NCBI GenBank assembly: GCA_028823395.1
Contig: JAPKBO010000007.1
Span: forward strand, 1-42,718
Direction: 5' to 3'
DNA length: 42,718 nt
From: Planctomycetota bacterium
GTDB lineage: Bacteria; Planctomycetota; UBA1135; GCA-002686595
Under the pieces are notes generated by a model. The model was not told the origin of the DNA. It ran no database searches and was given only the letters and a program-made list of their open reading frames with translations. Shown here piece after piece: positions 34,817 to 42,718 of this stretch (its first letter is position 1; every line of letters starts with the position of its first letter). The translations under genes were made by a program, and so were the position numbers.

Positions 34817-36225
34817 AGTGGGCGCTATTGGTGTTGGGGCTCGCATGGCCCGCGTTCTTGCACGCCCAAGACGCGGAACAGGAGAAGGTCAGCTTCGCGC
34901 GTGAAGTCGTGCCCCTTCTCCGAGCACGCTGTCATGGCTGCCACCAGCCCGCCAAGGCCAAAGGGAAATTAGACCTAACACGCTACGACACTCTTATGGG
35001 AGGCGAAGACCCCGTGGTCGTTCCCGGCAAGCCCGAAGAGAGCCTACTTCTCGAGTTAGTCATGCCCTTTGACGATGAGGCGCCGGAGATGCCCGAGGAC
35101 GCCGACCCGTTGTCGGCCGAAGAAGTCGACGTCCTTCGTCGCTGGATCGCAGAAGGTGCGGTGGATGACTCAACCGCCAAGCCCGGTCCTTTGGTCGATG
35201 CCAAGCACCCACCCGTCTACCCCTGCCTACCCGTGGTGACGAGCTTGGCCTACTCTCCAGACGGATCCATGCTAGCCGTGACGGGCTGGCACGAAGTCTT
35301 CTTGTATCCCGTTCAGGACCAGGTTGGCCCACCCCTCGCACGCCTCGTAGGTCTGTCTCCACGAATCGAATCTCTTTGCTTCTCGCCCGACGGAACACGC
35401 CTTGCCGTGGGCTGCGGAACGCCGGGGATGGAGGGTGAACTGCAACTGTGGAACGTAAAGGACAAGCGGCTGACCCTTTCTATCCGGGCCACCTTCGACA
35501 CGCTCCGCGGCCTGAGCTGGTCTCCAGATGGATCGCGTATCGCTTTTGGATGCGCGGACCGCAGCCTGCGTGTCGTGGAAGCCAAGACCGGCAAGCAGGT
35601 GCTCTACCAAGCCACCCACGAGGACTGGGTCCTCGGCACGGCCTGGTCCATGGAGGGCAAATTCCTCGTTTCCGTCAGCCGCGACAGGTCCCTGAAGTTG
35701 GTGGAGGTCGAGACGGAGCAATTCATCGACAACATCACGAGCATCACTCCGGGCGCGGTGAAAGGGGGACTGATGAGTGTGCGAAGGCACCCTGCTCGAG
35801 ATGAACTTCTCGTAGGCGGAGCGGACGGTGTACCCAAGGCCTACCGGATGCACCGCGAACAGAAGCGCGTAATCGGCGACGACTACAACCTCCTGCGCAC
35901 TTTCCCTTCCATGCATGGGCTCATCTACGCCGTCGAGTGGAGCCCGGACGGTTCGCGCGTAGCGGCCGTGAGCGGATTGGGAAAGAAAGGAGAGGTATGT
36001 GTCGCCAATGCGGAGGACGGCGCGGAAATCTGGCGCCACGAATTCCCCTTTGGCGTGTACGCACTCAGCCTGGACTCCACGGGCACGCGCCTCGCCCTGG
36101 CCGGTGACGATGGGATCGTGAGGGAATACGCCCTCCTAGACGGAACCCTCAAGCGCGAATTCCCAAACGCCCCGGCCGCGGCAATGGCACCGAGCCCACC
36201 CACTACTCAGGAGACCACGCAATGA
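34813..36225 (+). CDS. Exported planctomycete cytochrome c domain + WD40 propeller
   Basis: A 470-residue exported protein: signal peptide (about 1-18), then a planctomycete-type cytochrome c domain (PSCyt1-like) with CHGCH at Cys40-Cys43-His44 for covalent heme, and [14 protein letters not shown]. From about residue 130 to 455 WD40-type repeats form a propeller ([56 protein letters not shown]). ATGA overlaps at both ends couple it to DUF1501 upstream and DUF1549/DUF1553 downstream. It is likely an electron-transfer or scaffolding partner of those proteins. Confidence 0.92.
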   Translation: MKWALLVLGLAWPAFLHAQDAEQEKVSFAREVVPLLRARCHGCHQPAKAKGKLDLTRYDTLMGGEDPVVVPGKPEESLLLELVMPFDDEAPEMPEDADPLSAEEVDVLRRWIAEGAVDDSTAKPGPLVDAKHPPVYPCLPVVTSLAYSPDGSMLAVTGWHEVFLYPVQDQVGPPLARLVGLSPRIESLCFSPDGTRLAVGCGTPGMEGELQLWNVKDKRLTLSIRATFDTLRGLSWSPDGSRIAFGCADRSLRVVEAKTGKQVLYQATHEDWVLGTAWSMEGKFLVSVSRDRSLKLVEVETEQFIDNITSITPGAVKGGLMSVRRHPARDELLVGGADGVPKAYRMHREQKRVIGDDYNLLRTFPSMHGLIYAVEWSPDGSRVAAVSGLGKKGEVCVANAEDGAEIWRHEFPFGVYALSLDSTGTRLALAGDDGIVREYALLDGTLKREFPNAPAAAMAPSPPTTQETTQ

Positions 36226-39200
36226 GATCACTCTTGCTCCTCGCCCCCGCGCTCTTGCTCACGCTCTCCATGGCTAGTGAAGATGGCCCGGTTAAGGCCA
36301 TTCACCACGCCTCTCCTGAGACGGTGCAACTCTCCGGACCCTACGACTCCGTGCAGTTGGTCCTGACGGGAAGCAACGCGGATGGAAACGCGGTGGACTG
36401 GACGCGCTCCGCCGAATTGATCTCAGAGCCCCATCTTGTACAGATCGACGATAGACGACACATCCGCCCCCTCGCCGAGGGCCAGGAGGTTCTGGTATTC
36501 CGCCAAGGCGAAGTCGATATCGAAGTGTCAGTTGAGGTCACGGGCCTGGACCATTCCCCGCGGGTGAGTTTTGTCCGCGACGTTGCTCCGGCTCTCAGTC
36601 GCCTAGGATGCAACGCGGGCACCTGCCATGGTTCCGCCAATGGCCAGAACGGATTCAAGCTCTCCCTACGCGGGTACGACCCGTTGGCAGACCACCTAGC
36701 CCTAACGAGCGACCTCGCTGGCCGCCGCGTGGACCGGGTTTCTCCTCACGACAGCCTGTTCCTGACCAAGTCCACTTCCCATGTACCCCATGAGGGCGGC
36801 CAGGTACTCGACCCCGAATCGCCTGCTCATCGCCTTTTGCTCTCTTGGATTGAGCAAGGAGCCGCATTGGTGGAGAGCGATCCGCGCCCCATTTCCCTAC
36901 GGGTTGTCCCCGAGGAAGCCACTATACCCATGCCAGGAATGGGCCAACAATTCGCGGTGCTCGCAACGTTCTCGGATGGCACGTTGCGCGACGTCACAGC
37001 ACAGGCTTTTCTGGAATCCGGTGACCCGGAAGTGGTGACCATGGACAAGCGCGGCCTCGGCACCGCCTTGCGCCGGGGCGAGTCTCCCATTCTCGTGCGC
37101 TATGAGGGCAACTACGCCGCGGCGCGCTTGGTAGTCATGGGCGATCGCAGCGGTTGGTCCTACGAGAAGACTCCTATCTTCAATTGGATTGACACGCTGG
37201 TTCACTCAAAGCTACGCACCCTGCGCAGTCAACCAGGCGAATTGTGCACCGATGCCGAATTCCTGCGACGGGTCACCCTCGACCTGACCGGCAAAATCCC
37301 CGAAGCCGAGGCTGTGCGCGTGTTCCTGATGGACTCTCGCCCCTCGCAGACCAAACGCCTCGAGGTCATTGATCGCTTTCTCGGTAGCACGGCCTATGTG
37401 GATCATTGGACCAATCGTTGGGCCAACCTGATGCAGGTCAATTCGAAGTACGTGGGCCAACAGGGGGCCAACCACTGGAGAGATTGGATCCGGGCGCAAG
37501 TGGCGAGCAACACGCCCTACGATCGCTTCGTACACGAGCTTCTTGCAGCCAAAGGCACCACTCGCGACCAGCCCCAGTCAGCATTCTGGAGGGTTCAACG
37601 AGAACCCGACCTGGCCATGGAGTCGGTAACTCAGCTCTTTCTGGGCATACGCTTCAACTGCAACAAGTGCCACGATCATCCTTTTGAGCGCTGGACCCAG
37701 GACCAGCACTGGCAGTTGGCGTCATTTCTTGCACAGGTCACGCGTGAGTCCGTTCCAGCCAAGGATGGATACGAGCAAGACGAGGCTATCGGCGATGGTC
37801 AGGCGGGCGAAGTCACCCACCAACGGACCGGACAAACGGCTGCACTTTCATTCCCATTTGAACACGCTGGCATGGCGAGCGAAGACGCTCCTCGCCGTGA
37901 GCGTTTTGCCACCTGGGTAGCGACCAGTGAGAATCTCTACTTCGCACGCAACTACACCAACCGCCTGTGGGCGTACCTGACAGGCACAGGCCTAATTGAA
38001 CCCATCGACGACATGCGGGCGGGCAATCCGCCTTCCAACCCGGAACTCCTCAAGCGCCTAACCGGCGAGTTTGTGGACAGCGGGTTTGACGTGCGCCACA
38101 TGCTACGCCTGATCTGCCAGTCACGGACCTATCAGCTCAGCACCCGCACAAACCAGTGGAACGTGGACGACCACAGCAACTACTCCCATGCCAAGGCACG
38201 GCGTCTGCCGGCTGAAGTGTTGTTCGATGCGGTCTACCAAGCCACCGGCGCCCAGCCGACATTTGCTGGCCAGCGACCTGGAACACTCGCGGCACAGCTT
38301 GTGGACTCCACGACGAAGACGTCTGACGGTTTCTTGGACCTGTTCGGAAGGCCACCGCGTGAGAGCATCTGCGAGTGCGAACGCTCAGACTCAATTTCCC
38401 TTGGGCAAGCTCTGAACCTAGTCAACGGGCCGACCATCGGCGTTGCGGTCGAGGCACAAGGCAACGCCATTGAAGCTCTGATCAAGTACGAGCCATCCAA
38501 TGAAAAGGTGCTGGAGGAACTCTATCTGCGTTTCCTTGGCCGCCTCCCCGGCGAAAATGAGTTGGCCCAGTTGCTGCCCTCTCTGGATCCGATGCGTTGG
38601 GCAAACCGCGACGCCCTGCCGCCGGACGCCTTTGCCGCCCTTGCCGCCGGTCAGATCGCCTGGGAGACCAAGCTGCGGCTGCAGCCCTGGGTCCCGCAGG
38701 CCCCTGTCTCAACCCAATCCGAAGGTGGAGCCACTGTAGAGGTCGCCGACGACGGCAGCTTCAAGGTGACGGGCGATTCGCCAGACGTAGACCGCACGAC
38801 CCTGACTCTCGAGGTCGAAGGTACCGGCTTCACCGGCCTGCGACTGGAGGCGCTGCCGCTGGAGGGCCTGGTCGATGGAGGGCCTGGCCGCGCCGACAAC
38901 GGCAACTTCGTTCTGGGCGAGATCGAAGTCGTGGCCATTCCCAGGTCCAATCCTCTCGCGGCAAGGCGCGTGGTATTGAAGACCGCGACTGCTGACTTCT
39001 CGCAAGACGGCTGGCCCGTGGCACACGCCATCGACGGCAATCCCGCCACTGGTTGGGCGGTCATGCCTGAGTTTGGCAAGCGCCATGTGGCCATCTTCGA
39101 GGCCGCCGAGGACTTCGGGCAGGAAGGTGGCATCCAGCTGGTGGTCACCCTGGTACAGCAACACGGGTCCCGACATACCCTTGGCTACGGTCGGCTTTCC

Positions 39201-39422
39201 GTCACCCACGGCCCACGCCCCGTCCGTCATCTGGGCCTGACACAGGCAACCGAGGCCGCCCTGCGCACGGATCCCAACGATCGCAGCGAGGAACAGTTGG
39301 ATCTCCTGCACCGGGCCTACATGAAGGCCACACCTGCCATGGCAAAGCAGATTCGCCTCGCCTGCGCTCGCGACCTTGCCTGGGCCCTAGCCAACAGCCC
39401 CAGCTTCCTGTTCAACCGCTGA
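36222..39422 (+). CDS. DUF1549/DUF1553 cytochrome c-like protein with inserted beta domain
   Basis: A 1066-residue exported protein with signal (about 1-18). Residues 36-110 and 200-310 look like bacterial Ig-like segments. A heme-binding-like LGCNAGTCHG (Cys130, Cys135, His136; Cys-x4-Cys-His) precedes NGFKLSLRGYDP. DUF1549 follows (FLRRVTLDLTGKIP, RWANLMQVN), with a second CNKCHDHPF (Cys480-Cys483-His484). DUF1553 follows (YTNRLWAYLTGTGL, CQSRTYQLS, SLGQALNLVNG). Between about 820 and 1000 an extra discoidin-like beta domain (LRLEALPLEGLVDGGPGRAD, DGWPVAHAIDGNPATGWAV) interrupts DUF1553, which resumes near TPAMAKQIRLACARDLAWAL. The start has AGGAG at ten bases. Confidence 0.92.
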   Translation: MRSLLLLAPALLLTLSMASEDGPVKAIHHASPETVQLSGPYDSVQLVLTGSNADGNAVDWTRSAELISEPHLVQIDDRRHIRPLAEGQEVLVFRQGEVDIEVSVEVTGLDHSPRVSFVRDVAPALSRLGCNAGTCHGSANGQNGFKLSLRGYDPLADHLALTSDLAGRRVDRVSPHDSLFLTKSTSHVPHEGGQVLDPESPAHRLLLSWIEQGAALVESDPRPISLRVVPEEATIPMPGMGQQFAVLATFSDGTLRDVTAQAFLESGDPEVVTMDKRGLGTALRRGESPILVRYEGNYAAARLVVMGDRSGWSYEKTPIFNWIDTLVHSKLRTLRSQPGELCTDAEFLRRVTLDLTGKIPEAEAVRVFLMDSRPSQTKRLEVIDRFLGSTAYVDHWTNRWANLMQVNSKYVGQQGANHWRDWIRAQVASNTPYDRFVHELLAAKGTTRDQPQSAFWRVQREPDLAMESVTQLFLGIRFNCNKCHDHPFERWTQDQHWQLASFLAQVTRESVPAKDGYEQDEAIGDGQAGEVTHQRTGQTAALSFPFEHAGMASEDAPRRERFATWVATSENLYFARNYTNRLWAYLTGTGLIEPIDDMRAGNPPSNPELLKRLTGEFVDSGFDVRHMLRLICQSRTYQLSTRTNQWNVDDHSNYSHAKARRLPAEVLFDAVYQATGAQPTFAGQRPGTLAAQLVDSTTKTSDGFLDLFGRPPRESICECERSDSISLGQALNLVNGPTIGVAVEAQGNAIEALIKYEPSNEKVLEELYLRFLGRLPGENELAQLLPSLDPMRWANRDALPPDAFAALAAGQIAWETKLRLQPWVPQAPVSTQSEGGATVEVADDGSFKVTGDSPDVDRTTLTLEVEGTGFTGLRLEALPLEGLVDGGPGRADNGNFVLGEIEVVAIPRSNPLAARRVVLKTATADFSQDGWPVAHAIDGNPATGWAVMPEFGKRHVAIFEAAEDFGQEGGIQLVVTLVQQHGSRHTLGYGRLSVTHGPRPVRHLGLTQATEAALRTDPNDRSEEQLDLLHRAYMKATPAMAKQIRLACARDLAWALANSPSFLFNR

Positions 39423-39427
39423 ACAGG
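39407..39427 (+). terminator. Perfect hairpin spanning the DUF1549/DUF1553 stop codon
   Basis: CCTGTTC (39407-39413) and GAACAGG (39421-39427) are perfect complements around a seven-base loop. The TGA stop (39420-39422) lies in the loop/stem junction. No T-run follows, but position at the end of a three-gene operon suggests a terminator or mRNA 3'-end hairpin. Confidence 0.42.
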
Positions 39428-39465
39428 AAACCGAGGCCGTATTGAGGGGGTACTGCGGGCTGAAT

Positions 39466-40488
39466 TCAGTTCGCGAACGTTACCTGCAGCCCGTCCGAGG
39501 TGTTACTGCCAGAACCTTGGCCCGGATCACGGAACCAGTATTGGAAGTAGCGGGTATCCCCGGAGACGATGCCTGCCTCCCGCCCTGCCCCGGTAAAGTC
39601 CAGGGCAAAGGAGTTGGCGTTACCGACGGCCTTGGATACTGGCCGTAGACGCGAGAGCGATCCGCCAACACACAGCGCCCCATTACCAAAGGGGATGACG
39701 AGATCGGGGCTGGAGCCGAAGAAGAACATCCCAAACCGATCGGGACACTGGCTGACGGTGATCACCGTGTCATTGGCCGCAATGCCGCCACTGCCAGCCC
39801 AACCGATACGAGCACCATCCGTGAAAGCCGAGTTCGGGAAGACCACGCAATAGGTCTGGAATGTCGCGCCAGGATTGCACGCATTATCCCCTCCGGGAGT
39901 ATCCGAGCCATCGACCAAAGGATCGTAGTCGCCCATGGTCCAGGCACCGGAACAGACGAACGGGTGAGCAGGCACGTTACTGCCATCCGGTCCAACCTGC
40001 ACGGCCCAATAAACCAGGTCTCCTCCAGTGGGATCTTCGATCAGAGCGATGCCGGAGACCACTGCAGACCAGGGGGTGGTATCGAGAATGCCATCATCGT
40101 CGGTGTCCAGGTCATCGTTTTTCGCTCCCGTGAAGTCCCGGACCAATAGGTGCGTCACGTTGTCTGAGTTCTCGAAGTCGAGAGTCGTGACCAGGTCAGC
40201 GGTTCCCATAGTGAAGGTCGACTCGGCCGCAACGAAGTAGCCGCTAGCTCCGATAACGGTTCCAGCCAACGAGGCCACGCCTTCGATCACACCCGATCCG
40301 CCGGTGCCATCGCCAATGACGATGTAGCTCAAGTCATTGAGCGACGTTCCCGCAGGTCCCACGAGCTCAAAGTACTCATCGATGTCCGAACCCGGCTGAT
40401 CGATACGGAGCTCGTTTATGGCGGGATCCTGGGCGAACAGGGGAGATGCGTAGGCGACACACAGAACGGTCAGAGTTAGGCGCTTCAT
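39466..40488 (-). CDS. Exported lamin-tail-like domain protein
   Basis: A 340-residue exported protein with a clean signal peptide (residues 1-19, ending PLFAQ). Residues about 23-130 resemble a lamin-tail-like beta domain (AINELRIDQPGSDIDEYFEL, GTSLNDLSYIVIGDG, ASGYFVAAE). A calcium-loop-like DLDTDDDGILD follows. The C-terminal part carries Cys pairs and ends with a module (TRYFQYWFRDPG, TSDGLQVTFAN) that recurs at the end of many exported planctomycete proteins. Function unknown; probably surface or matrix. It faces away from the PQQ propeller gene across a structured 247-base gap. Confidence 0.82.
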   Translation of the reverse strand: MKRLTLTVLCVAYASPLFAQDPAINELRIDQPGSDIDEYFELVGPAGTSLNDLSYIVIGDGTGGSGVIEGVASLAGTVIGASGYFVAAESTFTMGTADLVTTLDFENSDNVTHLLVRDFTGAKNDDLDTDDDGILDTTPWSAVVSGIALIEDPTGGDLVYWAVQVGPDGSNVPAHPFVCSGAWTMGDYDPLVDGSDTPGGDNACNPGATFQTYCVVFPNSAFTDGARIGWAGSGGIAANDTVITVSQCPDRFGMFFFGSSPDLVIPFGNGALCVGGSLSRLRPVSKAVGNANSFALDFTGAGREAGIVSGDTRYFQYWFRDPGQGSGSNTSDGLQVTFAN

Positions 40489-40735
40489 TGAAGTGAAAAA
40501 TGATCCGGGAGGAGGAGAATGGGCTGATACTCAGCCCTAAAGACTAGGGGTAATGCCCATGGAGACCAATGTAAAATATGATCATGCGGCCTGAAAGGCC
40601 TAAGAGTGCGGTCCACGTATACCAATTTGTATTTGGGGCGGAAGTGACAGAATGCAGAATTCACGAGCAGGGACACATCTCAGATGCTGCACACTGGAGA
40701 TCTAGTCTCCCCGCGTGATCCAACAAGGACCCACC
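40489..40735. promoter_or_regulatory. Structured divergent intergenic region with several perfect inverted repeats
   Basis: This 247-base, AT-richer gap between divergent genes contains three perfect short inverted repeats: GGGCTGA/TCAGCCC (40521-40537, three-base loop), GGCCT/AGGCC (40588-40600) and GGAGA/TCTCC (40696-40710, just before the propeller start). It also has ATAC/GTAT around 40619-40632. On minus, a C/T-rich tract precedes the lamin-tail-like gene; on plus, AGGA precedes ATG 40736. No convincing -35/-10 pair is seen. It may hold operators or mRNA hairpins. Confidence 0.45.
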
Positions 40736-41995
40736 ATGCTGAATACGCTCCTTCTCTCCTCTCTTACGCTATTCACTCCGATCCTGACCGGCTGCCCCGA
40801 TTGGCCGCAGTACAACGGATCCGAGCACGATCGCACCGTCGATCAGACCATTCGTAAGCGCCTTTGGAGTGGCTCGCCGCCCACTACTGAATGGACGGTT
40901 GCCACCCCCGCCGGTTTCAGCTCTTTCACGCTCGCCGAAGGACTCGCCTACACCCTCGTGGAAAGGGATGGCAAAGAAACGGCCATCGCACTGGATGCCG
41001 GGACCGGTAAAGAAATATGGGCCTTCGCGAGCGACAAAGTGAAGTACGACGGCGGCGGAGGTGCGGGCACGGAAGACAACAGGGGCGGTGATGGGCCACG
41101 CACCTGTGTCAGCTACCAGGACGGGCGTGTGTTCGTCATGACGTCCGACCTGCACCTGCATTGCCTCGATGCCAAGACGGGTGAGATGCGCTGGGACGTG
41201 AGCCTGATGGCTGACTACGAAGGGCGCAATATCACCTGGCAGAACGCCGCCTCGCCACTGCTCGAAGGAGGGCTTGTGATTGTCGGTGGTGGTGGTGAAG
41301 GGCAGTCTTTACTGGCCCTACAACAAGAAACCGGTGAGCTATGCTGGAAGACCTCGGACGAGCGCATCACCCACGCCACGCCCATCGCGACCACAATTCA
41401 CGGGGTACGCCAGGTCATTTTCTATCTTCGCTCCGGGCTCGTTGCGGTAAGACCTGCCGACGGAAAAGAGCTCTGGCGAATCGAGTACCCCTATCGAACG
41501 TCCACGGCTGCTTCGCCTGTGGTCTTTGACGATGTGGTGTACTGCTCAGCGGGCTATGGCGTCGGCGCGGGCGCCTTCCGCCTCTCTTTGGAAGACGGTC
41601 AGTGGTCCAGTGAGTCTCTGTGGCGCAAGCGCAATGACTACATGAACCACTGGAGCACCCCCGTCTGTAAGGACGGCTACCTGTACGGCATGTTCAGCTT
41701 CAAGGACTATGGGGATGGCCCCATGAAATGCGTCGACATCCGCACAGGCGAGGAGCTATGGAGCGAGGACGGATTCGGCCCAGGGAACTGCATCTTGGTA
41801 GGCGAGGACCTCGTGGCTCTCACCGATGCGGGAGAGGTTGTTCTCGTGGAATCCACTCCCGAGGCCTACCGCGAGATCTCCCGCGCCCCCTACCTAGAGG
41901 GCAAATGCTGGTCCACGCCCACCTTCGCAGACGGGGACCTGTTCATCCGCAGTACCAGTCAGGGCATGCGCATCAATCTCTCAGCGGGTGAGTGA
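40736..41995 (+). CDS. PQQ-like beta-propeller lipoprotein
   Basis: A 419-residue protein read from ATG at 40736, chosen for its AGGA six bases upstream; GTG at 40715 is in frame. The signal ends LTGC, a good lipobox, followed at once by PDWPQYNGSEHD. Propeller blades repeat the pattern LDAGTGKEIWAF, LDAKTGEMRWDV, QQETGELCWKT, RPADGKELWRI and VDIRTGEELWSE, as in PQQ-dependent dehydrogenases and BamB-like proteins. PQQ ligands are not clearly recognisable, so it may be a non-catalytic propeller. It converges on the ThuA-like gene with 24 bases between. Confidence 0.88.
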   Translation: MLNTLLLSSLTLFTPILTGCPDWPQYNGSEHDRTVDQTIRKRLWSGSPPTTEWTVATPAGFSSFTLAEGLAYTLVERDGKETAIALDAGTGKEIWAFASDKVKYDGGGGAGTEDNRGGDGPRTCVSYQDGRVFVMTSDLHLHCLDAKTGEMRWDVSLMADYEGRNITWQNAASPLLEGGLVIVGGGGEGQSLLALQQETGELCWKTSDERITHATPIATTIHGVRQVIFYLRSGLVAVRPADGKELWRIEYPYRTSTAASPVVFDDVVYCSAGYGVGAGAFRLSLEDGQWSSESLWRKRNDYMNHWSTPVCKDGYLYGMFSFKDYGDGPMKCVDIRTGEELWSEDGFGPGNCILVGEDLVALTDAGEVVLVESTPEAYREISRAPYLEGKCWSTPTFADGDLFIRSTSQGMRINLSAGE

Positions 41996-42000
41996 CGGCT

Positions 42001-42013
42001 GCCGACGATCGGC
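42001..42013. terminator. Small hairpin between convergent genes
   Basis: GCCGA and TCGGC pair around a three-base loop in the 24-base gap between the convergent PQQ-propeller and ThuA-like genes, flanked by outer GTGA/TCAC. It could serve as a weak bidirectional terminator. There is no T-run. Confidence 0.33.
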
Positions 42014-42019
42014 GCGCGA

Positions 42020-42718
42020 TCACTTGTCGTCCGAACCTGCCTCTGCAGCTTCCTTCGGCCAGACGTAATCCTCGGGGTGAATGCCCGGCACGAACTGCCC
42101 GAAACCGAAGTTCGTGGGCTTGAATTCTCCCACAAGCGCAACATCGCTCTCCGCCGGGATCTGCTCTTCCATGCGCATCCCCCAGTAACAGGAGTTCACC
42201 ATGATACGCCGCACTCCGGCGCTGGCAAAATCCGTCGCCGCGCCGATGGTCGTGCAGGCCGTACGCATCGGCTGGTCGAGGGTTCCGGCGATCTCTCGAA
42301 CCCAAAAAATGGGCATCATGGGAGCGTTCTTGGGACCACTCAACAACGGCGAGTCCGGCTTCATACCTTGCAGTACGGCACCACGCAGCAGCACCTTCGC
42401 GTCTTCGGGCAGGTCCCGAATGCCATAAACATCCGTCGTACCCCAGACATCATCTGCCCCGCGCAGAATGGGATGCTCAGCATTATAGGGCTCAATCATC
42501 CCACGCGTGCTCTGGCTTCCGTGCCCGCCGTGGTGGTTGACCCAGGTCTCCCCAAGAATCTGCCGGCCGAAGCCGCCGGACCACTTGTCGTTGCTGAAAG
42601 AGTAGTGCGCGTAGGGGCTCTCTTTGTCACGCGAGTAGTTGAATGCGTGGGTCGCCGTGCGGACCCCCAAGATGGGCTTGCCCGCGTCCACGTAGTCCAC
42701 GATGTGCTTCATGTCCGC
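42020..42718 (-). CDS. ThuA-like domain protein, 5'-truncated by window edge
   Basis: The last 232 residues of a ThuA-like protein. The frame is open through the right edge (two codons precede the first visible ATG at 42712), so the true start lies outside the window. KPILGVRTATHAF, GETWVNHHGGHG, STRGMIEPYNAEHPIL, DVWGTTDVYG and ATDFASAGVRRIMVNSCYWGM align along their length with the ThuA-like lipoprotein at 3088. It keeps the Arg-Thr-Ala elbow without a Cys nucleophile. The C-terminal tail is acidic (EAAEAGSDDK). Role unknown, probably sugar-related as inferred for the family. Confidence 0.88.
   Translation of the reverse strand, partial: ADMKHIVDYVDAGKPILGVRTATHAFNYSRDKESPYAHYSFSNDKWSGGFGRQILGETWVNHHGGHGSQSTRGMIEPYNAEHPILRGADDVWGTTDVYGIRDLPEDAKVLLRGAVLQGMKPDSPLLSGPKNAPMMPIFWVREIAGTLDQPMRTACTTIGAATDFASAGVRRIMVNSCYWGMRMEEQIPAESDVALVGEFKPTNFGFGQFVPGIHPEDYVWPKEAAEAGSDDK

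Noticed and set aside
35272-36039. A 255-codon minus open frame opposite the WD40 gene
   Set aside because: Antisense to strongly supported WD40 repeats, with no domain of its own.

Overview
The window is about 42.7 kb of high-GC, gene-dense DNA. It carries roughly 28 protein genes, one tRNA, short intergenic gaps (none over 300 bases) and no sign of phage, insertion sequence, integron or CRISPR. The gene content points strongly to Planctomycetota. It includes a DUF1800/DUF1501 pair, a DUF1501 - cytochrome c/WD40 - DUF1549/DUF1553 trio, an FGly-type sulfatase, ThuA-like proteins, an ASPIC/UnbV FG-GAP protein, a DUF5690 transporter, and many lipoproteins and exported proteins. Assignment to phylum is inferred from content; no marker gene is present.

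Layout: 1-763 (-) is an edge-truncated exported protein with a secretin-like look. 950-1025 is tRNA-Gly(CCC) with its own promoter and encoded CCA. 1200-4152 (+) holds a small unknown protein, a sulfatase and a ThuA-like lipoprotein. 10180-4220 (-) is a complete RND efflux operon (permease, adaptor, TolC-like lipoprotein), divergent from an exported methyltransferase lipoprotein (10393-11091, +).

19468-11158 (-) is a five-gene unit: DUF5690 MFS transporter, ASPIC/UnbV FG-GAP lipoprotein, TPR lipoprotein, sulfatase-like lipoprotein with Thr at the nucleophile position, and a thioredoxin-like/TPR protein. The first three are translationally coupled. 19531-23769 is a gamma-glutamylation catabolic module: aldehyde dehydrogenase on +, facing a glutamine-synthetase-like ligase, class C26 gamma-glutamyl hydrolase and SDR on -. 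Its composition resembles the glnA4/puuD/SDR/aldC neighbourhood known in actinobacteria.

23935-28376 (+) is DUF1800, Tat-exported DUF1501, and an unusual exported fusion of an AstE/ASPA-like zinc hydrolase with a BPL_N/class I amidotransferase-like domain. Then come a trypsin-like protease, an M19 dipeptidase lipoprotein, an O-antigen-ligase-like membrane protein and a small GIY-YIG protein (28538-33259). 33389-39422 (+) is the tightly overlapping DUF1501 - cytochrome c/WD40 - DUF1549/DUF1553 operon. The right end holds an exported lamin-tail-like protein (-), a PQQ-type beta-propeller lipoprotein (+) and a second, edge-truncated ThuA-like protein (-) paralogous to the one at 3088.

Most products are predicted to act outside the cytoplasm, at the outer membrane or in the periplasm, as expected for a planctomycete that scavenges complex organic matter. 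Several transcription-unit-leading genes lack a Shine-Dalgarno sequence and instead have pyrimidine-rich leaders. Internal genes tend to start by ATGA overlap.
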